Positions 1 to 10,000 of a DNA stretch of 64,000 bases are shown in pieces. The position numbers and the translations under genes were made by a program. Source of the DNA: Lichenostomus cassidix (Eukaryota; Chordata; Aves; Passeriformes; Meliphagidae); the NCBI GenBank assembly GCA_008360975.2, contig CM039184.1, positions 53,472,797 through 53,536,796 of the forward strand, written 5' to 3'. Positions within the stretch are counted from its first letter, which is position 1; every line of letters starts with the position of its first letter. A model generated the notes under the pieces. The model saw nothing but the letters and a program-made list of their open reading frames with translations, searched no databases and was not told the origin of the DNA.

Positions 1-817
1 TTTCTGCCATGTGAATTTTCCAAAACAATCACTCATTTTTAATTTCAGCAGGACAGGACCCTCTGCTGTGTGCTGCTGGTGCTCCAGGCTCTCTCCTCAG
101 CCTCTGATAAAACTCTTGCTCTTCACACTGGTGCCTTGCTGTGCAGAGCCCTGGCCCTGCTGCACCTGCCTCTCATTCCACCTCAGCCTCCTCTGGCTCA
201 TGAGGAAGCTGCCTTGACACTTTCTAGACCTCCAGCAAAGGTGGTTTGTGCCTGGCAGCCTCTCAGGGAGCACAGCAGGGATGCTGCAGGTGAAGCTGCA
301 CAGGACACCCCAAATGGGGACAGCAGGAGAAAATACTGCTTCCTCTTCCATGGGAAAGTAGAGGGGATAACCAAATAAATTGCATTTAAATCAGCTAAAT
401 CAGAAGACACCTTGTCTGCAAAATTAATTGTGGGCAGTGCTAGCAGGTAAACACCTTTTCATTTTGAAGTGTCCTGGGATTTTTAGATGTCTAAAGAAAC
501 AGCTTAGCATGAGTGAAAGTTGATCTGAGTTGCGGAATTGGCGTCCTAGCTTTGTATCTTTTAGAGAACGTACTTTACATACCAATATGGCATTTGTAGA
601 CATTTAAAACCTTGTATCAATACTGAACCTTGAAGGTGTGCTTCCTGACAGAATGTTGAGTGCCACTTGGAAAGGATGAATGCATCAAAGGCTTCTCAAA
701 GTGACATCCCTGCATGGCCACAGCAGTCACACTTCATGGAGAAATGTCTTTTCTGGTTCATGGAAACATCATGACTTTGTCGCTGTTTTGGGAAATTATT
801 ATTGTGTCTTGTCTATT
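1..817. other. Intergenic sequence left of the first CR1
   Basis: No splice-consistent exon is recognised. In other amniotes the gene upstream of LGI2 is SEPSECS, but nothing here resembles its coding exons. The short open frames at 11-410 overlap on both strands and have no family signature. Confidence 0.6.
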
Positions 818-1955
818 TCATAGAATCACAGAATAACTCAAGATGGAAGGAACCTGTAAGGATCACCGAGTCCAACTCCGTTTCTCATAGAACTACCTAA
901 AATGAAACCATATGACTAAGTGACAGCCAGATAGATATTCCTTGAACTCTGTCAGGCTTGGAGCCATGACAACTTCCCTGGGAAGAAGTGATTGACCACC
1001 CTCTCAGTTAACACCCTTCTCTTAATGTCCAGCCTGAACTTCTCTTGATGCAGCTTCATTCCATTTCCTGGTGCCCTACCCCTGATCACCAGAGAGATCA
1101 GCATCTGCCCCTTTGCTGACACCTTGAGGAGCTGTGGGCCACACTGAGGTCACCCCTCAGCCTTCTATGAACCAAACAAGCCCAGCAACTGCAGCCACTC
1201 CTCATTAAATCTTACCCTCAAGATCTTTCATCATCCTGGTTGTCCTCCTCTGGACACAATCTCATAGTTTTATATCCTTTCTTATATTGTGGTGCCCAAA
1301 GCTGCCCCCAGCACTGGAGGTGAGGCTGCCCCAGAGCAGAGCAGAGCAGAGCAGAGCAGAGCAGGACAATCCCCTCCCTTGCCCAGCTGGCAACGCTGTG
1401 CCTGATGCCCCCCAGGACAGGGCTGGCTCTCCTGGCTGCTAGGGCACTGCTGACTCATGTTCAACTTTTCATTGACCAGGATCCTCAGATCTCCTTCCAC
1501 AGGTCTATTCTCCAGGCTCTCATCCCCTGATTTGTGTGTATAATCAGGATCACCTGTCCCAGGTGAAGAATCTGTCACTTATTCTGGTTAAATTTCATAT
1601 GGTTGGTGACTGCCCAGAGCTCCATTCTTACCCACATCTCTGCAGGGCCGAGTCACCCTCAAGGGAGTCCACAGCTCCTCCTAGTTTAGTACCATTAGCA
1701 AACTTACTTAATATACAATTCCTGTGTTCAGATAATTTATAAAAACATTACAGAGCTCTGGCCCTAAAATGGAGCCCTGTGGAACCCCATTGGTGACTAG
1801 CTGACATTCTGATGTAACCCCATTTTACTGTAACACTTCGAGCCAACCTGTCAGTCAGTTCCTCATCCAGTGTATTATGGACTTGTCTAGCTGTGTGCTG
1901 GATATTTTGTCCAGAAGGGTGCTGTGAGAGACATTATAAAAACCTCGTGATTTTT
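818..1955 (-). mobile_element. CR1 LINE, 5'-truncated, antisense
   Basis: The plus strand begins TCATAGAATCACAGAAT, the reverse complement of the CR1 tail (ATTCTRTG)n. It continues as antisense CR1 3' sequence (AAGGATCACCGAGTCCAACTCC) for about 1.1 kb. Minus-strand translation around 1440-1480 gives a CR1 ORF2 block (LRILVNEKLNMSQQC). The frame is broken by stops and indels, so this is a dead fragment. The body includes a short GAGCA/CAGAG pentamer array near 1334-1366. Confidence 0.88.
1334..1366. repeat. Short (CAGAG)n pentanucleotide array
   Basis: About six consecutive copies of the 5-bp unit GAGCA (CAGAG in another register), lying inside the antisense CR1. It probably arose by slippage from a CAGAGCAGAG motif within the element. 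Confidence 0.8.
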
Positions 1956-2860
1956 GGAAGTGTTCTTGTAATTTTTTAATTATTTTCTTCTGTCACTTTG
2001 ATGACCTCAGAATAAAGCACCAGTTACCCAGCTGGAAGAGAATGACAGAAAATCCAGCACCTTTAACAGTTCACAACAATTTATGTCTGCTGTCCAATGA
2101 AATAAACATCCTTAGATTATTGTGGCTGTAGAATTAAGATGCAGATGTGGAGCATAATAGCTCCTGCCAAGAGATGTATTTCACAAATCATTAAAATCAC
2201 TGAAAAGATAAAACAAGGCAAAGAAAACTGGGACCAGCACGGACCTCAAACAATTTCTCTGTCTTGTTTCTTCCTAATCAGATGATAAATTAATTAAACC
2301 GCTAGCTCAGGTATTGCTCATGCTGTCTGAATTTCTGCCTGCTGCAGGGACTGTGTATGGGTGGAGATGGAGACCTGAGTCTGTTCAGCACAAAGAAGAA
2401 GAGTCTCCCTGCTGTGTTCAACCACCTAATGGTTGACTCTACTGGGGCTGTGTGGGCAGCAGGCACAAGCTGCAGCAGTGGGAATGGTCACGAGAACTTC
2501 GGAACTGGCCCCTGAAAACAAAGTTTAGGGGCTTGGACACAAACGACAATAAGGGTTGTATGAGCAACCAAAAGTAATTCTTTGATGTTACAAGACTAGT
2601 TACTTGTAACATCAAAATTACAAGGGTAATTCTTTTATTGACGTGCATGACATGTCCTGTTCAAATCAGGGCACCCCAAATCTGGTTTTACATGCAGTTC
2701 TGAAAATTTCCAAGCATTCAGATACAACGTGATCCAACTAATGAGCACTTAACAGTACTTAACACTTAACATACTACTGGAAAGCAACTGGAATTGTGTG
2801 GTGTCGTCATCCATTTGCTTCTTTCATGATCTAGACATCCCTCGAGCTGGTCTTGGAACT
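1956..2860. other. Intergenic sequence between CR1 elements
   Basis: No gene is recognised. The stretch contains an inverted-repeat hairpin at 2574-2621, described separately. The open frame on the minus strand across the hairpin lacks coding character. Confidence 0.6.
2574..2621. repeat. Short inverted repeat (hairpin)
   Basis: The inner arms 2581-2594 (TTTGATGTTACAAG) and 2603-2616 are perfectly complementary over 14 bp around an 8-nt loop. A 2-nt bulge allows pairing to extend to GTAATT/AATTAC at 2574 and 2621. The 10-mer GTAATTCTTT recurs just outside at 2626-2635. Confidence 0.8.
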
Positions 2861-2987
2861 GTAGAACCATTATGGTTGGACAAGACTTCTAAGACCATCA
2901 AGTCTAGTTACTAATCCAGCACTGCCAGGTCCACCACTAAACCTCCTCAAGCAATACACCTACACACATTGGATTTGCCCAGAGACG
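2861..2987 (-). mobile_element. CR1 LINE, antisense, 3' part (split by nested insertion)
   Basis: Sequence from TAGAACCATTATGGTTGGAC through GACCATCAAGTC and CAGCACTGCCAGGTCCACCA matches the reverse complement of a CR1 3' end. It breaks near 2987 and resumes at about 3132, with a differently oriented CR1 piece between. Confidence 0.75.
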
Positions 2988-3121
2988 TTACTGGTGCCCC
3001 ATCCCTGGAACTGTGGATAGGCCTCTAAAAAACCGAGTTTAGTGAAAACTGACCATGGCAGGAGGGTTGGAACTAGACGATGTTTAGGTCTCTTCCAACC
3101 CAGACCATTCCACTATCCTGT
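2988..3121 (+). mobile_element. CR1 LINE 3' end, sense, nested inside the antisense CR1
   Basis: GTGCCCCATCCCTGGAA, then CCATGGCAGGAGGGTTGGAA, ACTAGACGATGTTTAGGTC and CTTCCAACCCAGACCATTCC read as the sense 3' end of CR1, with an internal deletion. The element is opposite in orientation to both flanking CR1 parts, which implies a later insertion. Confidence 0.75.
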
Positions 3122-3131
3122 AATTTTTTTT

Positions 3132-3505
3132 AATGCATCCAGGGATGGTGATTCCACCACTTCTCCAGGTAGCCTGTTCCAATGTCTGAAAACCCTTTTA
3201 GTGAAGAAACTCTGCTTAATATCCAATCTAAACCTCTTCTGGTGCAATGCGCGGCCTTTTGCTCTTGTTCCATCACTTGTTACCTGGGGCAAGAAACTAC
3301 ACCCATCTCACCACCTCCTTTCAGCTGGTTGTAAAGAGCAATAATTCCCCTACGAGCCTCTTTTTCTCCGGGTTGAACAGCCCCAGCTCCCTCAGTCGCT
3401 CCTCGCAGGACTTGTGCTCCAAACCCTTCACCCGCTCCGTTGCCTTTCTCTGGACACGCTCCGTCACCTCAATGCTCCCCCCGACTTTTTGGGGCAGCAT
3501 CACTC
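3132..3505 (-). mobile_element. CR1 LINE, antisense, 5' part, adjoining the LGI2 promoter
   Basis: This is antisense CR1 sequence: ATCCAGGGATGGTGATTCCA, then AGCCTGTTCCAATGTCTGA and GTGAAGAAACTCTGCTTAAT. Minus-strand translation of 3321-3527 gives a CR1 C-terminal block ([20 protein letters not shown]). The element ends about 250 bp upstream of the LGI2 start codon, at the edge of the CpG island. Confidence 0.85.
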
Positions 3506-3519
3506 TGGAGCTACCAGCG

Positions 3520-4015
3520 GGGGTCACCCACGCCCTCCGCCTCCCGCGGGGCTTTTGGCTCTTGTCCCGCCGGGATGCGGAGGGCGAGGTGGCCCCGCCG
3601 CTCCTCTCCTCACCGCTCCGCTCCGCTCCGCGCCTCGCCCCGCCCGCCGGGACCCCCCCTCCGCGTCCCGGCGCCGCAGCGGAGGCGGCGCCGCGCTGAT
3701 GTCAGGGCGCGGGAGGCGGCGGGGAGCGGCCGGCGGGCAGCGGCGGTGCCGGGATGGCGGTCCCGCTGCGGCTCCTGCCCGCTCTCTGCGCCGCCGCCGC
3801 CCTGCTGGCCCTGCCGCCCGCCGCCCCGCGGAGGCCGCCGCGCTGCGGGCCGCCCTGCAGCTGCTGGCGGGAGTCGGCGCTGTGCGTGGGGGCGGCGGGG
3901 GCGCCGCGCAGCCTGCCCGCCGGCCTGGGCTCCCTGTGAGTGCGGGGCTGCGCGCCGCGGGACCGCGGCTCGGCGGGGAAGGGCGCGGGGCGGGCGCGCC
4001 TGATGGGTGCCATCT
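3520..4015 (+). promoter_or_regulatory. CpG island and promoter of LGI2
   Basis: Base composition shifts abruptly to dense CpG from about 3520, through exon 1 and into intron 1. GC-box-like runs (CCCCGCC, GGGCGCGGG, GGGGCGGGGC-like) are frequent and no TATA box is evident, as expected of a CpG-island promoter with dispersed start sites. A CRE-like TGATGTCA lies at 3697-3704, about 50 bp before the ATG. The exact transcription start cannot be read from the sequence. Confidence 0.75.
3754..3935 (+). CDS. LGI2: LGI2 coding exon 1 (signal peptide and LRRNT)
   Basis: This exon encodes residues 1-60 plus two bases of codon 61 and ends at the donor GTGAGT. An Ala/Leu-rich hydrophobic stretch (about residues 5-24) forms the signal peptide. 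The N-terminal cysteine cap follows ([16 protein letters not shown]). The exon lies inside a CpG island and its codons are extremely GC-rich, so Ala, Pro, Arg and Gly dominate outside the cysteine framework. The other exons of the gene are not like this. Confidence 0.93.
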
Positions 4016-7000
4016 CTTTTTCCAGGAGCCTGGTCAACGGGACCTTCTCCGAAGTCAAGGACAGGATGTTTTCCCACCTGCCCTCCCTGCAGCTGCTGTA
4101 AGTATGGCACTGGGAAGGAGCACGGCCAAGTAGCACTTCGCCCCTTCCTCCTAAATAGAGTCCCTTTAAGCATAGAGCCTCCCCGTTTCTCCTAAATAGA
4201 GTTCCCTTCCCCTGGCAGAAAGGGAGAAAATGGGTAAATCCTCAGCTTGCACAGTCCCCCAATGTAGCCGCCGTTTCATAACAGGGATGCATTTTCTGCT
4301 CAGAAACCACTTCATAAAATGTGTATTTATTTACTAAAGGAGGGCGAAATGTTTTATGATGTCCTAAGTTCCTCTTCTTTTAACTTCAGCTTCAGTAAGT
4401 TTAAGGCTGAGTTTTCTCCCCCAAAGTCATGTGGTGGTGGCTCTCACTCCTGCTCGCTTTGTGCCCAGGAGTCTGGCACTGCCTTTGACGTTGTGGGCAA
4501 ATGGGGTGAGCGGAGGCTGCCGGGACACACTTCAGAGGGAATCTTCTGTGTGTGAAGTGCCGGTGCTGGCTGCAGCATGACTCTGTACTTCAGCATGCAA
4601 CTCGGAGGGTGGCCCCTTAGATACCTTCTGACCCAGTGGTCCTCTGTCCCAGGAGAGAGTGGTCTAGCTCCCAACACTTTGCAGCCACCCCTGCTTCCTG
4701 ACGCCAGGCAAGCTGCTCGGTCGTGCCCGTGCTGCAGTTAAGTGTGCACCTCCTGCTCCAGGAGCTTACCCAAACTTGCTTAATTTAGCTGTCCTGGGAG
4801 GCAGCAGGGAAGATACAGACACAGACTGCAGTACAAGCCCCCTGGGGAGCCTGGATACTCATTTCTCTGGTAGTCTGCAGCGAAGCTGAGCAGCAGCCTG
4901 TGTCCTGTCTAGCCCAGTGCAGCCTGCCCGGATGCCTGATACCCTCCACACCTCCCCCCGTAAGGACTGGCTTACCCCCCAGGCAAAGATACACTGCAAA
5001 GAAAAATTCAGCAAAAAGAACAAAAGCCTACCAGAAACCCAGGCTGAGTGCTTGCCACAGAGCTAGATGTTAAAATTGGTCTTAGCAAGAGGTAGTCTGT
5101 AAAGGTGTCTGGTAGCTGATGGCCAGGCTCCTCTGCTTGGGCACCCCACCTCCTTTGTTGGACTCAAAGGCCTGTGTCCCTACTGGCAGGAGCAGCACTC
5201 CGTGCAAAATGCTGTGGAGAAGTGGGCAAGTGGGCAAAACAAGGGGTGGAAAATTTCACCTCCTTTAAGTGAAACTGGTCCCAAGACTGAGTTCTTGTGA
5301 GAGTTGGGGGTCAGCACAGAGCCCTGAGCAGAGACAATAAGGACCTTGCCCACCAATAAATGGCAGCAAACAGCAGACCTGTGCCAGCTGGGAAGGAAAG
5401 GGAGGAACCAAACAGTGAGAAACTGTGGGTGGAAAATTAGAGATGGGGGGAATCGGGCTTGTTTTGGATGGTGGTGCTACGAAGAAGAGCAGATGGAGAT
5501 TGTCCTTTTTCCTCAGCTGTAGATTTCCTGGGGAAGCTGGGGGTGTGGGGTGGTGGGGCAGAGGTGGGTTGCTGAGAAAGGTAGAAGTGGCTTGTGTCAC
5601 TTTCTGCAGTAAGTCAGATGTGGAAGCGAGAGGGGTTTGTCACCACCCCCACCACCTTGGGCACTGACAAATGCTGTCAGTTTGTGTCATTTGTGAATTT
5701 TTCCTTAAAACATGAGAAAAAATAATGATTAAATGACAAAGAGCTGCATGCATAATTGAGCACATGGGCACCTCAGGACGTCTTCTGTGGCAGTAATCAT
5801 GGTAAAATTGTAATGCAAGGATTTAATTTTGACAGTGGCCTGCATCTTTGTCAGATTTCTTCGGGATAATTTAAGGAACGTTTGTCTAGTATTAGCATAA
5901 TATCCTGGGATCACAGGGAAAGTTTGCATTTCATGTTCATTAGTCTTCTAAATTAATTTTAGTAAAATGCCTAAAACCATACAAAAGGAACATTAATCAG
6001 TGTGCTCTAATAAAGCAATTAGTGCAGACATATTCATTCATAGGGAAAAATTCTGAGATTTTCAACAAATTATTTCCTTTGAGTAGTCTTCATTTTTTAG
6101 ACCAAGTAAGAAGTTTTGCTATTCTCTTGAAAGGAGGTTGCCCTTTTGCCTTTGAACATCAACATTGGTGATAGTCCACTGCTGTGCTTTGATACAGCAA
6201 GGAATGAACTTTGCTGGCAAAGCTTCCATAGCATCCTTCTCCCTGGCTGCCTTGTCCTGGCTCAGGTGACAGCCTCTCTAGTGCAGCTCTAATGTGTTTT
6301 TTCCCTGAAGTTCACAAAGGAGAAGGGCAAGGCAGTGCCTGGAGGAGGCAGCACTGCCTCTCTTCCTCCCTGCCTGTGGACACAACGCTTTGCTTTATAA
6401 AGATAGCAGGATTCTCAGTCTCAGGGAGCTGGATATGTCTGTGTTTCCAGCTGACAAACTGGCTGCTGTCCTCCCATGCTGCAGGCTGTGCCCATGTGCA
6501 GGTCAGGCTTGGAGCACTCCCCTGGGAGTGTGGAATGAGTGAGCACTGGCCCATTGAGGCTGCATAAATGAGAGCTGGTGCTGGTGCTCGGGAGCTTAGG
6601 ATTGGTGCTGAGGAGGACTCCTGAAAGTTGTCAGTGGGGCTGGAGGGGTGGTGAGGGAATGGGGTCCGTACTCAGCAGACCTGCCAGATAATGGTGGCTT
6701 GTCCTGCTCAGCAGGCCACAGAGTTGAGGACCAGGTTACATTTAGCCAAGGTCAATGCCACAGCAAGCATTTTTCCTGGGCACTAGTGGACATTAACTAC
6801 CATCATGTAATGCTTTTGATTTTTTTTTTAATAGACAATTCCACAGTATTTTATGTGTGCTGCATTGGTGAGGCAATATGGGCTAAAGTCAGTAAGATTA
6901 GTTTGGTCATGGGCAATAAACACAACAGGCATAATCCAGTGTGTCAAGTTTATATGTGCTTTCCTAATGCCTGCTCTCCATTTTCAGCTTGCTGAACTCC

Positions 7001-10000
7001 AACTCCTTCACTGTTATACGAGATGATGCCTTTGCTGGTCTCTTCCATCTAGAATACCTGTAAGTTTGGTATTTTACGTCCTTTATAAATAAAGATGTTT
7101 TGATAAGTTGCCAAGACTCCTGCTGCAGAGTCTTGGTCTTTACTGTAATTCCCAAGAGCAGGGGAGCTGAAGGATTTATGTTCCACTCCTGTGCGAATGT
7201 TCTTTATGGTGGCTCACGATTTTTCAGAGGTTACAGTGCATTTTTAAAAGATACCATGGATGCAAGGTGTCTCTGTGCAATTACAGCACAGCAAAAAGGC
7301 ACTGCCTAGCAAGAGCTTGTCTTGGCTTTCCAGAGCAGTGCCATCCCTGTTTAGGGGATTTGAACCTCAGGCAAGAGGTGGGGAAGCCTGTCCTGACCTG
7401 TGGGTGGCCTGGGGAGGAATTGCAGAGTACTGGTGTACTGCCCAGAACAACCCTGATTCTGGTTCTCTTCTCCAAACTTTTGTCTACTATTTTGCCTTTT
7501 CCCTGATATCCCATCTACTGTTCATACATTTAATACTGTAATTTTAATTTAACTTTATGTAATTAATTATAAATAAATAAATATATAAAGATATATTCCA
7601 TAGAACATAAATTATTGTAATTATTTATATTATTATTTAAAATTACTTAACTCTCCTTTAGTTTATATCATTCACTTAGTTGATTTTTACATTACTTTCA
7701 TTTTCTGATCCTTATTTTTGTTTCTTTTTAGTTCACCTTTTTTTCTTTAAAGAAAAAAGTAGTAACCCTGGTACAAGGTTGTCCTCCCTTCACACTCCAA
7801 AAGACTGGCATTTCTCTGTGTTACTCAATATGAGTTGGTGTGTTTGAAACTATGAATACAACCTGAAAAAATTCTTCTTTCCACCCACATTTTTGAGCTG
7901 AAATGTAGCTGTGGAAAACATTTACTCCTTTGTACAGGAAGACCAACGCTCATAAAACTGACTCTTGCTAAAATCTTGCAGGCAAATAAGATATTAAGGT
8001 GGGGTATATTCAGGGTTAATAGTCTGGTACCTGTGGAGTAGCCAAAGATGGAATTTGCAGATAATGGTAAATAGTATATGCCAAAATCCATGGTTCAGCT
8101 ACATCTGGATTTTTCAGAGATAGCAAGTTATCTGAGCATTCTCCTTTTCTTGTGTCTACAGGGGAAAAAATTATTTGCAGTATGTTTGTGAAAAGGAAGG
8201 AAAACATTTTTTGTTGTACCGTTAGAGACCCACTTTCAAGTGCTGATGAGCTTGTCTCAGGAGCATAGCATACATCGTGGCAGTTGTAATGGTCACTGCA
8301 GCCAGAGCCCTGTCTGAAACACCCTGCTCTTCTCAGCTGGTCAAAGGGCAAATCTCTGTCCCTGGCCACCAGCTGCAAGCCAGGGGGCAGGAGGAAGACT
8401 GGTAATGCCTTACAGTCTCAAATTCTTTGAGGAGCTGAACAAGTGGGCTTGGTTAATTGTTGTGGTTGACTTTTCTGCCAATTCCACAGAGTTTTTCCTC
8501 TTCCCAGCAAATCACCCTCCACCTTTTGGGAACTGCCTGTCAGTGGCCTTTCTCTGTGATTTGTTTTTTTGGCCATGCAGCCAGTAAAACCATTACAGCT
8601 TCCATAACTCATGTCTCTTAGTTACTAGGGATCAGACTTTGTAGAGCAGAAGGAAACCTCAGTGACAAACAGGAATGACAAGTGTCTGTGTGTACAAAGC
8701 AAAGTCTCTGGCCAAAGAGCAACTGGGAAGCACCCACAGCTGATACCTAGGTGTATATATAATATATCTCCAGCAGTGTCCTCTTGCACTTGCAGCACTG
8801 ACATTGGCATTCAATGCACCTTTAATCTGACCCTGTGTACAGAGTCTGGGTAAGACAGGTGTGATAAACACGGGAGCTTTGCTGGCAAACAGGCTGGAAC
8901 TCCCAGAATAGAATCTCTTGGAGACCAGGTTTGGTGACTCAAGAACCCAGCAAATCACTGAGTCCCAGCTTGCTGCAGTGTGTGCAGTGAAGCCTTGTTT
9001 ATTTGCATGGACCAGTGAGCTGATGCTGTGCAGGGGTACCAAGTGCCAGTGAGGGTGTAAGGAAGCAAGGTGGCTCTGCTCTTGTGAATTGAATTTATGG
9101 CCCCAGGCAGCCCTGAAAGGGCTGACCTGCCTCTGACACCTCCCACGCAGACGCAACATTCTCTCGTCTGCACCCTTGGCCTGCAGTCAGGGTCCCAGTC
9201 TCTTCATGAAGGATTTTTGCTACACCTGAACTGCAGAAGCAAAAGCACTTGTCATCTCCTGCATTCCCATCTTGACTCAAAGCATTTTTCCTCTAACTTC
9301 TCTGGAAGGCAAACAAAGCTGCTTAGGAATAAGGGAGGCACTTTTATACTATAAACATTTTATAAAGTCAGCATACAGCTGTCTTCATCCAGGTATAGCT
9401 GTATCATGCAATATCTTGATGGCCACCTGGCTGCAATCACTTTGCAGGGATGATGGTGTATTTAGGGATGAGTCCTCAAGTGCTCAGGGGTCAAGATGCT
9501 CAAATATCAGCTCTTTCTTTAAATGCTGACGTGCAGGCAGGAGGAGCAGCGTGCTGCTGGAATCAATATGTGCCTGTCATTATTCCCCCAGTGCATGGGG
9601 CTGTGACTTGTGTGCAGCAGGCACCCTGCAGAAGTGATGTCCCAGCTGGAGAGAACTGAACTGTGGCAGCCAGAACTAAACCAAGGCAGGGGTCTGGCCA
9701 TTTGTGCAGATGTCAAATGTGTGCAGTTCCAGTCAGGGCTGTGTGGGTGTGGAGGTGGCACTGTGTGTGCAGCCACAGGAGCTCCCTGTCAGAGCAGCTC
9801 TGCAGCCTGGGCAGCCCTGGCACTTCTGTGCTGCACCCTTGCTTGAAAATGCTGGTGATTTGTGAGAGGGGAATGCAGGACTTTGGCTTCTGAAGTCTGT
9901 CTCAGGAGATTCTCCCACACAACACATCCTGAGAGGATTACCAAGAGAGGAGAAATTTTTTTTGCCTTGTTCCCTTTGTTCCTTTTCTGCTGGACGTTTT

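Noticed and set aside
1..817. Possible 3' end of SEPSECS, the expected upstream neighbour of LGI2
   Set aside because: Synteny makes it plausible, but no SEPSECS coding sequence or clear poly(A) arrangement was recognised.
3414..4173. Several 140-240-codon open frames on both strands around LGI2 exon 1
   Set aside because: They are shadows of the CpG island and of LGI2 exons 1-2. Products are Arg/Ala/Pro-rich without domains.
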